This document shows positions 24,119-32,880 of a DNA stretch of 35,574 nucleotides, piece after piece. Each line of letters starts with the position of its first letter. The first letter of the stretch is position 1. Made by a program: the position numbers and the translations under genes. The notes beneath the pieces were generated by a model. That model was not told the DNA's origin, did no database searches, and worked only from the letters and a program-made list of their open reading frames with translations. The stretch is from Elusimicrobia bacterium GWB2_63_16 (lineage in GTDB: Bacteria; Elusimicrobiota; Elusimicrobia; Elusimicrobiales; UBA9959): the NCBI GenBank assembly GCA_001799715.1, contig MGTZ01000039.1:1-35574 (forward strand), written 5' to 3'.

Positions 24119-25570
24119 CTATTTGGGCATCGGCTGCGTCCAGACGGCGTAGCGTTCGCCGGTGGTCTCCAGCTTCCAGCCGTCGCCGGGGTTCCAGCCC
24201 CAGTTGCGGCCGAGCTTGAGGACTACGCGCTTGTTCTCGCCGTCTATCACGGCGGCGTAGAGCTCGTTGGCGGCCTGCAGCACCATCATGCGGCTGGTGG
24301 AGGTTATGCCGGCGGCTTTCCTTATATTGATCAGCGCCTGGATGCGGGCGCGGTAGTCGGAGCCCCAGTCGAAAAAATGGGGCCAGAACACCGACGGGAT
24401 GCCGGGGTGCGTGAGCAGGTAGGCGTAGCCCATCAGGCGCTGCGTGCGGTACTCCTGGGAGGCGTTGGGCAGGAAGTTCACGTCGCGCGGCGAGGTGTCG
24501 TGGTTCTCGATGAAGGTGACGGACTTGGCGGGCCACCAGCCTATCATGCCGGAAGGGCGGCCGCCCTCGTTGAGGATCTCGTAGCGCTCGCTCTCCACCG
24601 CGGAGACCAGGTTATAGCGGGTGGTAAAGTCGAAGATCGTGGAGGCGTTCTTCTTGCCGGGGCCGTTGTCGGTGCCGTCCACCCAGCTGGCCAGCAGCTG
24701 GCGGTTGGAGTCGTAGAATTCGCCCACCGAGAACAGCGGGCTGGAAGCCTCGTTGTACTGCCCCACGTAATAAGGCGGGTAGCCCTTAACCATGTCGTAG
24801 CGCCAGCCGTCGAAGCCCACCGTATTGCGCAGCCAGCGCAGGAAGACCTTGGCGTCGTTCTGCACCGCGGGGGCGCGGTGGTCGAGGTCGCGGCAGCCGA
24901 AGTCGCCCTGGCCCTCGTCGTCGTACATGCTCTTCGGGGAGCCCTGCCACTCGTCGTTGCGCACGATGGCGGTGGTGGGCCAGTCGGGGTTGATGAAATC
25001 GGCCCAGTCCTTGGTGCCGTTACGGTGGTTGAGGATGATGTCGGCCACCACTTTAACGCCGGCGCCGTGCATGGCCTTCACGGCCCTGAACAGCTCTTCC
25101 TTCTTCCCCCACTGCGAATCGAGGTTGTACCACTGGTTTGGATAATAGCTGCCGTTGGAGACCGGCGGGAACCAGACCAGGTCGAAGCCGGCGCGGCCCA
25201 CTTCGGGAGCCTTGTCCGCCAGCACGCCCCACCAGCCCTTGGGCGGGTGGTACCAGTAATCGTCGGCGTACCAGTGGAAGCCCTGCAGCAGGATCAGCTT
25301 GCTGTTATCGGTGTCCAGGCGCTGCTGCTTGGGCGGGGTGAAGACGCCGTCGGCGTAGCGTTTTTTCGCGTCCAGCCAGTAGGAGCGGGGCACGCTGAGC
25401 GGCGAGTTCTCAAGCCGGGAGGGTGCCGGTTCGGCGAAGCTGAAATCGCGGGGTCCGGCCTGCTCGCGGAGCAGGTCGGCGGCTGGGCCGGCGTTGAGGG
25501 CCGGTATACCGGAGAAGATCAAAGCCAGGAAGGACGGAAGGAAACGGGAAAGTTTGTTTTCTGACAGCAT
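24119..25570 (-). CDS. Secreted alpha-amylase (GH13, plant/archaeal-type)
   Basis: It hydrolyses internal alpha-1,4 bonds of starch or glycogen. After a signal peptide (FLPSFLALIFSGIPALNAG) and a linker, the barrel begins with LILLQGFHWYADDYW, characteristic of the plant/archaeal GH13 branch. Conserved regions are KVVADIILNHR, FDGWRYDMVKGY (nucleophile Asp259), FSVGEFYD (acid/base Glu284) and TFIENHDTS (Asp358). The C-terminal part with RIQALINIRKAAGI and a short beta domain ending in YAVWTQPMPK resembles the C2 domain of plant alpha-amylases. The length of 483 aa is normal. The ATG at 25570 has an AGGGG SD, and overlapping TATAAT/TATACT boxes lie about 30-40 nt upstream. Together with glgB, it points to glucan use, here outside the cell. 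Confidence 0.95.
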   Translation of the reverse strand: MLSENKLSRFLPSFLALIFSGIPALNAGPAADLLREQAGPRDFSFAEPAPSRLENSPLSVPRSYWLDAKKRYADGVFTPPKQQRLDTDNSKLILLQGFHWYADDYWYHPPKGWWGVLADKAPEVGRAGFDLVWFPPVSNGSYYPNQWYNLDSQWGKKEELFRAVKAMHGAGVKVVADIILNHRNGTKDWADFINPDWPTTAIVRNDEWQGSPKSMYDDEGQGDFGCRDLDHRAPAVQNDAKVFLRWLRNTVGFDGWRYDMVKGYPPYYVGQYNEASSPLFSVGEFYDSNRQLLASWVDGTDNGPGKKNASTIFDFTTRYNLVSAVESERYEILNEGGRPSGMIGWWPAKSVTFIENHDTSPRDVNFLPNASQEYRTQRLMGYAYLLTHPGIPSVFWPHFFDWGSDYRARIQALINIRKAAGITSTSRMMVLQAANELYAAVIDGENKRVVLKLGRNWGWNPGDGWKLETTGERYAVWTQPMPK

Positions 25571-25600
25571 CAGTTCACCCCTGTACCGTGATGTTGCGAC

Positions 25601-25611
25601 AGTATATTATA
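25601..25611 (-). promoter_or_regulatory. Candidate -10 region of the amylase gene
   Basis: TATAAT (25611-25606) and TATACT (25606-25601) overlap on the minus strand; either would give a leader of about 25-30 nt with the SD at 25582-25578. There is no clear -35. Confidence 0.45.
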
Positions 25612-25664
25612 CAACCTGGCGCGGCGGGCGCGAGGGCCATAAGGCCCGTACCGGCCTGGGCCCG

Positions 25665-26186
25665 TCAGCAGCTGACCAGGTCCACGCTGAAGGCGGCGTC
25701 GTTGAGCACCAGGTTCAGGCTCTGGCCGGCGGCCTCCCCGTAAACGTAGTTGCTCTCCTGCAGGGCGGCGTTCCAGCGCTTGAACTCCTCGCGGGGCCAG
25801 GCCCAGACGTCCACTTTGTCCGAGTTGCGGATCTCTTTGTTTACGACATCGCGCTGGCGCTGGCCGGCGTGCACATCTTCCTTCAGCACCACCAGCCGGC
25901 CTTCCTTGATGCGGCGGGCGACCTTGACCAGTTTGTTCTCGGCCACGTTGCCGCATTCTACCCAGGTCGTTATCCCGCCTGTGCCGTCCGGCACCAGCAG
26001 GTCCGGCACGAAGCCGATATCCGCCAGCACCGGGTCGTTGGGGCCGGGCTCCACCGGGTCCCCGTCGAAGAAGAGGATGGCGGCCGTCAGGCGCAGGGCC
26101 AGATGCTCGTGCGTTTCCTCGTCGTTACCTACTATGATGACGCGGCGGTTGCCGCCGTTGATATTGAGATCGCAGCGCAGTGTCAT
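25665..26186 (-). CDS. YaeQ-like protein of the PD-(D/E)XK nuclease fold
   Basis: The 173-residue protein has the YaeQ layout: an ETHEHLALRLTAAILFF helix, then PDLLVPDGTGGITTWVECG with Asp and Glu in the spacing of the PD...(D/E)X motif, then NVAENKLVKVARRI. YaeQ proteins share the restriction-endonuclease fold; the molecular role is unknown, although E. coli YaeQ has been linked to transcription antitermination. In this protein the usual Lys of ExK is Cys/Gly (VECG), so nuclease activity is doubtful. The C-terminus (QSLNLVLNDAAFSVDLVSC) is strand-like. The gene starts one base after the stop of the upstream lipoprotein gene (TAA-T-ATG), so it is the last member of the tightly packed clpC-side run. 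Confidence 0.68.
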   Translation of the reverse strand: MTLRCDLNINGGNRRVIIVGNDEETHEHLALRLTAAILFFDGDPVEPGPNDPVLADIGFVPDLLVPDGTGGITTWVECGNVAENKLVKVARRIKEGRLVVLKEDVHAGQRQRDVVNKEIRNSDKVDVWAWPREEFKRWNAALQESNYVYGEAAGQSLNLVLNDAAFSVDLVSC

Positions 26187-26187
26187 A

Positions 26188-27183
26188 TTAAAGTTTTTCC
26201 AGCAGGGCCAGCGCCGCGGCGGCGCGCCGCGCGGCGGCCGGGTTCTTCAGCGGCTCCACGGTCTTCTTTACCCCGAGCGGGCCGGAGACGGTTATCCGGT
26301 ACGGCTGCCCCAGCCGGCCGGCTATCAGGCCGTAAGCGGCCAGCTCGGCCAGGTCCTCGGCCCAGGATTTCGCCCCGTAGAGCGAGACGAAAGGGCTGCC
26401 GGCGAGGCCGGCGTAAACGCCGTCGGCGTCGGAAGCGGCTATCTTCGGCCCGCCGCCGAAACCGTAGAAGGTCAGCGCGTCCCTGAACAGGAAATCGTTG
26501 CGCGGGAGAGGCTTAGAGTACGCGCCCCAGGTCTCAGTAAAAAGCCCGCCGTCCGGGCGGCCGGACGGCCTGTAAGCCTCGGGCAGGCCCTCGTCCACCA
26601 GCGGGGTTACGCCGTAGATGTAATCCGCGGCGTGGGCGCCCTCGTGGAACAGCGCGTAGGCCAGGCCCTTGTACTTGCTCCCGGCGTCCACCGTTAAGCT
26701 CCAGCCCCTTTCCGGAATAAAGCAGCTACGCTCCCGCTCGGTAAGCGTCTCTGAAAGGCTGCGCGCCAGCGCGGCCGGGTTGAGCGTCATGTGGAAGTAA
26801 AGGTTCCCCTCCGGGTCCGCCACCCAGCTGGTCACGCCGTTGCCCTGCAGGTTCTCCACGAAATACAGGCCCACGCATTTTTCCCTGAAGACGCGTTCCA
26901 CCGGCGCCGGCATCAGCCGCAGGTACTCCAGCGTCAGCGCCTTGTCGGCGGCGGTAGGGCTATAGTTGCGGTAGTCGGTACGGCCGTCTATCTCGCGGTA
27001 GATCTCCAGCAGCCGCTCCGGCATGGGGCCGATGCGGCTCTCGAAGCTGGCACCGGGAACATAGGCGAAAGTTTGCAGCCTGGCCATCTCCGGCACGGCC
27101 GGGGCCGGGCCTTTTTTGGAGCAGGCGGCCAGCGGCAGCAGCGCGGCCGCGGCCAGGAGGAGGGCTTTAGCCGGGCTCTTCAC
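26188..27183 (-). CDS. Lipoprotein with an HExxH zinc-metallopeptidase motif
   Basis: A type II signal peptide with lipobox LAAC (Cys21) marks it as membrane-anchored on the outside of the inner membrane or in the outer membrane. The zinc motif HEGAH (residues 180-184) is in AYALFHEGAHAADYIYG. A downstream Glu in WAEDLAELAAYG could be the third ligand, giving a gluzincin-type site. Two Cys (about 103 and 154) may form a disulfide. I do not recognise a named peptidase family, so peptidase function rests on the motif. The start ATG at 27183 lies inside the U32 gene (17-nt overlap), and the YaeQ-like gene starts one base after its stop, so translation is likely coupled. Confidence 0.75.
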   Translation of the reverse strand: MKSPAKALLLAAAALLPLAACSKKGPAPAVPEMARLQTFAYVPGASFESRIGPMPERLLEIYREIDGRTDYRNYSPTAADKALTLEYLRLMPAPVERVFREKCVGLYFVENLQGNGVTSWVADPEGNLYFHMTLNPAALARSLSETLTERERSCFIPERGWSLTVDAGSKYKGLAYALFHEGAHAADYIYGVTPLVDEGLPEAYRPSGRPDGGLFTETWGAYSKPLPRNDFLFRDALTFYGFGGGPKIAASDADGVYAGLAGSPFVSLYGAKSWAEDLAELAAYGLIAGRLGQPYRITVSGPLGVKKTVEPLKNPAAARRAAAALALLEKL

Positions 27184-28999
27184 TCTTGCCCTCCAGGTAA
27201 AGTTTCATCTCGCAGCGGGCGCAGTCGAATTCCAGGCGGAATTTATGACCTTCCGCGTCCTCCATGAACAGCGGCTCCACACTCTTGCCTTTGCGGCACA
27301 GGCCCAGCTGCCGCCGCAGGCAGAACTTGCTGGTCATCAGCGGCTTGCCGGCCAGGCTTGCGCCGCCCTCGGCGGCCATGGCTATCTCCTTGACGCCGTG
27401 GCGCTTGTAGAAGGCCGCGGCCAGGGAATTGAGCACGTTGCCGGTATAGTCCAGCTTGTCGACCGGATAAGGATAGTCGTTGGGGACCAGCTTGACCTCC
27501 TCGCGGGCCGAGGCCAGCGCGGCAGCGGACTTCTCCAGCGCGGCCAGCGCGTCGCGGCGCAGGTCGTTGAGCGCCGAGACAGGCAGGAAGTACGGTTTGG
27601 AGAGCTTCAGCTCCAGCGCCTCCAGGTAGAAATCCGTTTCGCCCAGCTTGGAGAGCTGCTTGCGCATGGTGTCGAGCGCCTGCTCCGGTTTCTGCGCCTG
27701 GGATTTGACGCCGCGCCACCTGGCCTCGCCGGCGGCGCCGCGCTCGTCGGAGGCCTTGAGCAGGAAACCGCCGTCGCAGTCCGAGAACTCCAGCCGCAGG
27801 GCGAACTTGCGCTGCGCGCCCTCGCGCTCCAGGGCGCGCATGAAATCCTTGTCGAGGTTGCGGTACACCAGCGTGCCGTTCTCCATGCCCTTGAGGTTGT
27901 CGGCGCGCACGCGCCCGTCCATCACCCCGTTGACCAGCGACCCGGCCAGCACGCCGGTCTTGTCGAAGTAGCTGATGCCGTCGCCCGGGTGCAGCCGCTC
28001 GGCGCCGTGCAGCCGGAACGAGCCGTTCTTGACGTCGGTGGCGGGGCCCAGCTTTTCGCCCACGAACTTGGGCGTGTCGGGCGAGGCCACGTCGGCCGGG
28101 TTGCCGTCTATGAAATATTCCGTATACCCGCGGTTGAAGGTCTTGGCCGGGTTGGGCTCGAAGCCGGCGAAGCTTTTGCCTATGGAGGCGCGGGCATAGC
28201 CTTTCTTCTCTATCACTTTGTCTAGCTCGCGGCGGTAGAAGGAGACGATATTGCGCACATAGTCGCGGTCTTTCAGCCGGCCCTCTATCTTGAACGAGGT
28301 CACGCCGGCCGCGGCCAGGTGGGCCAGGCGCCGGGAGAGGTTGAGGTCCTTGAGCGAGAGCAGGTGCTTGTTGACGGCTATGGCCTCGCCGGAGGCGTCC
28401 TTGAGGGTGTAAAGTTTACGGCAGGGCTGGGCGCATTCGCCGCGGTTGCCGCTGCGGCCGCCGAGGTCGCAGGAAAGGTAGCACTGGCCGCTGTAGCAGA
28501 CGCACAGCGCGCCGTGCACGAAGCTCTCCAGTTCCACGGAGGTTTTAGCGCGTATCGCCTTGATCTGCTCGAGCGACAGCTCGCGCGCCAGGATGACGCG
28601 CTTGAAGCCGGCTTTTTCAAGGAAGAGCACCTTCTCGGGCGTGGTGTTATGCGTCTGCGTGCTGGCGATGAGCGGGATGGGCGGCAGGCCGGCCTCGAGC
28701 AGGCCCATGTCCTGCACTATCAGGGCGTCGGCACCGGCCTCCCAGATGCGGCGCACCAGCAGCCGCGCGCGGGAGAGCTCCTCCTCGTGCATGATCGTGT
28801 TCAGCGCCACGTAGACCTTGGCGCGGTATTTGTGCGCGTAGGCGGCCAGCCGCTCTATGTCGGCGATGTCGTTGCCGGCGGAGACGCGCGCGCTGAAGCG
28901 CTCGGCGCCTATGTAGACGGCGTCGGCGCCGCAGTTGACGGCGTCGATGCCGCAGGCCAGGTTCTTGGCGGGAGCGAGGAGTTCTAATTTTTCAGCCAT
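27167..28999 (-). CDS. U32-family protein (RlhA/TrhP-type RNA hydroxylation factor)
   Basis: A full-length U32 protein (610 aa) with the domain start LELLAPAKNLACGIDAVNCGADAVYIG. The signature ESFVHGALCVCYSGQCYLSC continues into GGRSGNRGECAQPCR, with Cys166, 168, 173, 177, 189 and 193 available for an iron-sulfur cluster. A long C-terminal extension follows, as in E. coli RlhA (23S rRNA C2501 hydroxylation). The name 'peptidase U32' is historical; E. coli members RlhA and TrhP act on RNA using prephenate-derived chemistry. A second Cys group near the end (FCLRRQLGLC and CARCEMKLY) could bind another metal. Its ATG overlaps the preceding membrane-protein gene by 8 nt. Confidence 0.87.
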   Translation of the reverse strand: MAEKLELLAPAKNLACGIDAVNCGADAVYIGAERFSARVSAGNDIADIERLAAYAHKYRAKVYVALNTIMHEEELSRARLLVRRIWEAGADALIVQDMGLLEAGLPPIPLIASTQTHNTTPEKVLFLEKAGFKRVILARELSLEQIKAIRAKTSVELESFVHGALCVCYSGQCYLSCDLGGRSGNRGECAQPCRKLYTLKDASGEAIAVNKHLLSLKDLNLSRRLAHLAAAGVTSFKIEGRLKDRDYVRNIVSFYRRELDKVIEKKGYARASIGKSFAGFEPNPAKTFNRGYTEYFIDGNPADVASPDTPKFVGEKLGPATDVKNGSFRLHGAERLHPGDGISYFDKTGVLAGSLVNGVMDGRVRADNLKGMENGTLVYRNLDKDFMRALEREGAQRKFALRLEFSDCDGGFLLKASDERGAAGEARWRGVKSQAQKPEQALDTMRKQLSKLGETDFYLEALELKLSKPYFLPVSALNDLRRDALAALEKSAAALASAREEVKLVPNDYPYPVDKLDYTGNVLNSLAAAFYKRHGVKEIAMAAEGGASLAGKPLMTSKFCLRRQLGLCRKGKSVEPLFMEDAEGHKFRLEFDCARCEMKLYLEGKSEEPG

Positions 29000-29342
29000 G
29001 ATATATCCAGTAGGGGAGCAGCAGCGTCAGCGCGATCCAGACCACCTGCCAGGGCAGCGCGCTGCGCTCGGGGTAAAGCCTGTCCGTAAGTATCAGCCAG
29101 GTCTTGCGCCAGATGCGCCAGCCGAAGAAGAGCACCGCGCCGCCGGCGGCGCAGCCGGTCAGCGGTTCCGCCAGCCCGCTCCACGAGCCGCCCTCGGCCA
29201 GCAGCGCCGAAAGCCGGTAGAGGTTGAGCGCCGTGTAGTGCAGCGCTATCAGCGTCAGCGGCAGCAGCCAGGCCAGGCGCAGGCCCAGCACCAGCCGTAC
29301 GAATTTGCGCGGAGGGCGCTGGGGTGCGCCGCGCCGCCTCAT
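28992..29342 (-). CDS. Small membrane protein (116 aa), unknown
   Basis: No recognised family. A very basic N-terminus (RRRGAPQRPPRKF) is followed by about three hydrophobic helices: LGLRLAWLLPLTLIALHYTAL, EPLTGCAAGGAVLFFGW and LPWQVVWIALTLLLPYWIY. By the positive-inside rule the N-terminus faces the cytoplasm. The ATG overlaps the stop of the serine-hydrolase gene as ATGA (29342-29339), and its own stop overlaps the U32 start, so it is embedded in a translationally coupled run. That position is the main evidence that it is a real gene. Confidence 0.75.
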   Translation of the reverse strand: MRRRGAPQRPPRKFVRLVLGLRLAWLLPLTLIALHYTALNLYRLSALLAEGGSWSGLAEPLTGCAAGGAVLFFGWRIWRKTWLILTDRLYPERSALPWQVVWIALTLLLPYWIYHG

Positions 29343-30382
29343 CCCGCGCTGCCGGACCGCGCGTGCCCGGCGAAGTCCGCGTCGATCTTGTAGTACTTGT
29401 AAGTCAGCTTGGCCACGCGCGAGATGAAAGTTTTGGCGCTGGAGTAACTGGGCACCTCCGAGGTGAGCACCGCTATCACGAAATCCCCGCGCGGAGAGAA
29501 CACGACGCCCACGTCGTGGCAGGCCTTGCGCAGCAGGCCGGTCTTATGGCCTATCTCCCAGCCGAGCGGCAGGCCGCGGCGCAGGCGGCTGCGGCTCTTG
29601 GTATGCTTGAGCACGTCCAGCATGAACTCGCTGGCCTCGCGGTCCACCAGTTTCCCGGCGTAGATCCGCTCCATCAGGCCGCCCATCTCGCGGGCGGTGG
29701 TATAGTTCTCCCGGCGCACCGGCCGCGAGGAGAGGCTCATGCCCTCGGGGGTGATGTTGGTCTGCTCCAGGTTCATCGCCCTGAAAGCCCCGGACAGGTA
29801 ATCCATGCCCACGGCGTCTATCAGCATCTTCGTGGCGGTGTTGTCGCTCTCGGTGATCATCTTGTAGATGATCTCCATCACGGAGAGGGAGGTGCCTTCG
29901 CGCACCCATTTCAAAGAACCCGAGCCGCCCACGCGCAGGCCGCGCGTCAGCTTGATCTGCGTGTCCAGGCTGAGCCGCCCGCCGCGGATGCTCTCGAAGA
30001 CCGCGGCCATGATCGGCACCTTGATCAGGCTGGCGGAGGGAAATCTGCGGTCGGCGTTGTACTCCCAGGACTTGCCGGTCTCGAGGTCCTTGATGTAGAT
30101 GCCCACGCGGCCGCTGTAGGCGCGCGAGGCCTTCTCCAGGTCCTCCACCAGTTCCAGCCACTCGGCGTCCCGGATAGGGGCCTCGATGACGCGCCTGGGC
30201 TCCTGTTCCGTCCCGGCGGCCCCGGTGAGCAGCATGGCCGCGCGGTACACGGCGAAGCCGCCGCCCGCGGCTATCAGCAGGGCCAGCAGCCCCTTGCCCG
30301 CGAGCCTGTAAAAGCCGCCGCCCCCCGGCTTGCGCGCGGGGGTCGGGGTATGGGGCTGGCTGTGGGCGCGGTGAGGCTGCAA
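29339..30382 (-). CDS. Class A beta-lactamase-fold serine hydrolase, membrane-anchored
   Basis: An N-terminal cytoplasmic tail and one TM helix (LLALLIAAGGGFAVYRAAML, about residues 32-51) anchor a periplasmic penicillin-binding-like domain. The three serine-enzyme motifs are present: Ser118-x-x-Lys121 (SASLIK), Ser179-Asp180-Asn181 (ESDNTAT) and Lys280-Thr281-Gly282 (HKTGLL). The omega-loop ExxLN motif that supplies the deacylating Glu of true class A beta-lactamases is not evident (NITPEGMSLSSRPVRRENY). It may therefore be a DD-peptidase-like or other esterase, and resistance should not be assumed. The start is a TTG at 30382, 23 nt after the clpC stop; no ATG is available before the TM helix. 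It ends in ATGA overlap with the small membrane protein. Confidence 0.8.
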   Translation of the reverse strand: MQPHRAHSQPHTPTPARKPGGGGFYRLAGKGLLALLIAAGGGFAVYRAAMLLTGAAGTEQEPRRVIEAPIRDAEWLELVEDLEKASRAYSGRVGIYIKDLETGKSWEYNADRRFPSASLIKVPIMAAVFESIRGGRLSLDTQIKLTRGLRVGGSGSLKWVREGTSLSVMEIIYKMITESDNTATKMLIDAVGMDYLSGAFRAMNLEQTNITPEGMSLSSRPVRRENYTTAREMGGLMERIYAGKLVDREASEFMLDVLKHTKSRSRLRRGLPLGWEIGHKTGLLRKACHDVGVVFSPRGDFVIAVLTSEVPSYSSAKTFISRVAKLTYKYYKIDADFAGHARSGSAG

Positions 30383-30405
30383 GCGGTAGTCCCGGGTGAG
30401 GGCGC

Positions 30406-32880
30406 TTACTGGACCTTGAGTTCCAGCGCGTCGCCCTCGCCCTTGTAATCCACTTTCACCACGTCGCCCTGCTTCATCGTGCTGTTGAGCAGGAACTCCG
30501 CCATCGGGTCCTCCAGGTACTTCTGCACGGTGCGGATCAGCGGGCGGGCGCCGTAGTTCGGGTCAAAGCCTTTCTTGACGAGGAAGGTCTTGGCGGCCTG
30601 GGTGATGGTGAACTTCACGCCCTTGGCTTCGAGCTTCTTATCCACCTTCACGAGGCTGAGCTCCAGGATCTTCTCGGTGTCGGCCTCGGTGAGCGGGCGG
30701 AACACGATGACCTCGTCGATGCGGTTGATGAACTCGGGGTTGAAGACGCGCTTCACCTCGTCCATCACCGTGTCCTTCATTTCCTTGTAATCCTTTTCCT
30801 TGTCGTCGGCGGGCATGAAGCCCAGGGTCTTGCCCTTGGAGATCAGGCGGGCGCCCACGTTGGAGGTCATGATGAGGATGGCGTTCTTGAACGAGACCTT
30901 GTGGCCCAGGCTGTCGGTCAGCGTGCCCTCGTCCATGATCTGCAGCAGGATGTTGAACACGTCGGGGTGGGCCTTCTCGATCTCGTCGAGCACGACCACG
31001 GAGTAGGGCTTGCGGCGCACCAGCTCGGTGAGCTTGCCGCCCTCCTCGTAGCCGACGTAGCCGGGGGGCGCGCCGATGAGGCGGCTCACGGAGAACTTCT
31101 CCATGTACTCGCTCATGTCGATACGCACCATGGCTTCCTCGTTGCCGAACATGAAGTCCGCGAGCACGCGGGCCAGCTCGGTCTTGCCCACGCCGGTGGG
31201 GCCCAGGAAGATGAAATTACCGATGGGCCGCTTGGGGTCCTTCATGCCGGTGCGGCTGCGCTTGATGGCCTGGGACACTATGGTGACGGCCTCGTCCTGG
31301 CCGATGAGGCGCTTGTGGATGGCGCCTTCCATGTGCTGCAGCTTCTGCGTCTCGGTCTCCGTCATGCGGGTGACCGGGATGCCGGTCCATTTGGAGGCGA
31401 TCTGCGCTATGTCCTCTTCCGTGACCTCCGGGAAAACTTTGTCGCGGCCTTCGCGCCACTTCTTCTTGGTCTCTTCGAGGGCCTTCTTCAGCTCCTTCTC
31501 CTTGTCGCGCAGCTTGGCGGCTTTCTCGTACTCCTGGCCGTAGATGGCGGCGTTCTTTTCCTTGGCCGTCTCCTCGATCTCCGCCTCCTTCTCCTTGAAC
31601 TCCGGCGGGGCGACGCTCAGCTTCAGGCGGGCGCGGCTGCCGGCCTCGTCGAGCAGGTCGATGGCCTTGTCGGGCAGGGCGCGGTCGGTGATATATTTGT
31701 CGGACAGCTGGGCCGCGGCGAAGATGGCCGGGTCCGTGTATTTGCACTTGTGGTGGCTCTCGTACTTGTCCTGCAGGCCCTTGAGGATCTCGATGGTCTC
31801 CTCCACGGTGGGCTGCTCCACCACCACCGTCTGGAAGCGGCGTTCGAGGGCCGGGTCGTGCTCGATGTGCTTGCGGTACTCGTCGAAGGTGGTGGCGCCG
31901 ATGCACTGCAGCTCGCCGCGCGCGAGCGCGGGCTTGAGCATGTTGGAGGCGTCGATGGCGCCCTCGGCGGCGCCGGCGCCGATGACGGTGTGCAGCTCGT
32001 CGATGAACATGATGATCGAGTTCTTGGCCTTGCGGATCTCCTCGATGATGCCCTTGAGGCGCTGCTCGAACTCGCCGCGGTACTTGGTGCCGGCCACTAT
32101 GGACGCGAGGTCCAGGGAAAGCAGGCGCTTGCCCACCAGCGTGTCGGAGATCTCGCCGGCGGCTATCTTCTGGGCGAGGCCCTCCACGATGGCCGTTTTG
32201 CCCACGCCGGGCTCGCCTACGAGCACGGGGTTGTTCTTGGTGCGGCGGCCGAGCACCTGGATCAGCCGGTCCACCTCGTTGGAGCGCCCTATGACGGGGT
32301 CCAGCTTGCCTTCCTTGGCCATCTGGGTCAGGTCGCGGGCGAACTCGTCGAGAATGGGGGTCTTGGTCTTGCCCTTGGCGGCGGAGTGGGCGTGGCCCTT
32401 GGCCGGCGGGGTCTGGGACTCCTTCGGGGAATCCTTCTGCTCCATCTCGCCGAGGATGCTGAGCACCTCCTCGCGGACGGTCTCGAGCTTGAGGCCCAGG
32501 TTCTCCAGCACGCGGGCGGCGACGCCCTCTTCCTCGCGGATGAGGCCGAGCAGGATATGCTCGGTACCGATGTAGGAGTGGCTCATATGCTGGGCCTCTT
32601 CCACGGCGTATTCCAGCACCTTCTTGGCGCGCGGGGTGAAGGGTATCTCGCCCAGCAGCATCATGTTGTCGCCGGTGCCCACGATCTTTTCTATCTCGGC
32701 GCGCACCTTGCGCAGGTCGATGCCGAGATTCTGGAACACCTGCGAGGCGACGCCCTCGGAGAGGGCGATCAGGCCCAGCAGTATGTGTTCGGTGCCCACG
32801 TAGTCGTGGTTAAGGCGCTTGGCCTCTTCCTGGGCGATAAGAATGACGCGCTGAGCCCTGTCGGTAAACCTTGTTCCCAT
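30406..32880 (-). CDS. clpC: ATP-dependent Clp protease ATPase subunit ClpC
   Basis: A hexameric AAA+ unfoldase that feeds substrates to ClpP. The domains are: a double Clp N-domain (residues about 5-145; FTDRAQRVILIAQEEAKRL); AAA-1 with Walker A GEPGVGKT (222-229) and Walker B MFIDELHT; a UVR-motif linker (about 443-470, YEKAAKLRDKEKEL) that marks ClpC over ClpA/B; AAA-2 with Walker A GPTGVGKT (560-567); and a C-terminal D2-small domain. The length is 825 aa. ATG 32880 has an ideal SD (GGAGG, 32891-32887), while a TTG 72 nt upstream is unlikely. clpP, ctsR and mcsB are not in the window. The next five genes follow closely on the same strand. Confidence 0.96.
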   Translation of the reverse strand: MGTRFTDRAQRVILIAQEEAKRLNHDYVGTEHILLGLIALSEGVASQVFQNLGIDLRKVRAEIEKIVGTGDNMMLLGEIPFTPRAKKVLEYAVEEAQHMSHSYIGTEHILLGLIREEEGVAARVLENLGLKLETVREEVLSILGEMEQKDSPKESQTPPAKGHAHSAAKGKTKTPILDEFARDLTQMAKEGKLDPVIGRSNEVDRLIQVLGRRTKNNPVLVGEPGVGKTAIVEGLAQKIAAGEISDTLVGKRLLSLDLASIVAGTKYRGEFEQRLKGIIEEIRKAKNSIIMFIDELHTVIGAGAAEGAIDASNMLKPALARGELQCIGATTFDEYRKHIEHDPALERRFQTVVVEQPTVEETIEILKGLQDKYESHHKCKYTDPAIFAAAQLSDKYITDRALPDKAIDLLDEAGSRARLKLSVAPPEFKEKEAEIEETAKEKNAAIYGQEYEKAAKLRDKEKELKKALEETKKKWREGRDKVFPEVTEEDIAQIASKWTGIPVTRMTETETQKLQHMEGAIHKRLIGQDEAVTIVSQAIKRSRTGMKDPKRPIGNFIFLGPTGVGKTELARVLADFMFGNEEAMVRIDMSEYMEKFSVSRLIGAPPGYVGYEEGGKLTELVRRKPYSVVVLDEIEKAHPDVFNILLQIMDEGTLTDSLGHKVSFKNAILIMTSNVGARLISKGKTLGFMPADDKEKDYKEMKDTVMDEVKRVFNPEFINRIDEVIVFRPLTEADTEKILELSLVKVDKKLEAKGVKFTITQAAKTFLVKKGFDPNYGARPLIRTVQKYLEDPMAEFLLNSTMKQGDVVKVDYKGEGDALELKVQ

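Noticed and set aside
29339-30382. Antibiotic-resistance beta-lactamase
   Set aside because: The deacylation Glu motif is not evident and the gene sits in a chromosomal housekeeping-type run, so a resistance call is not supported.
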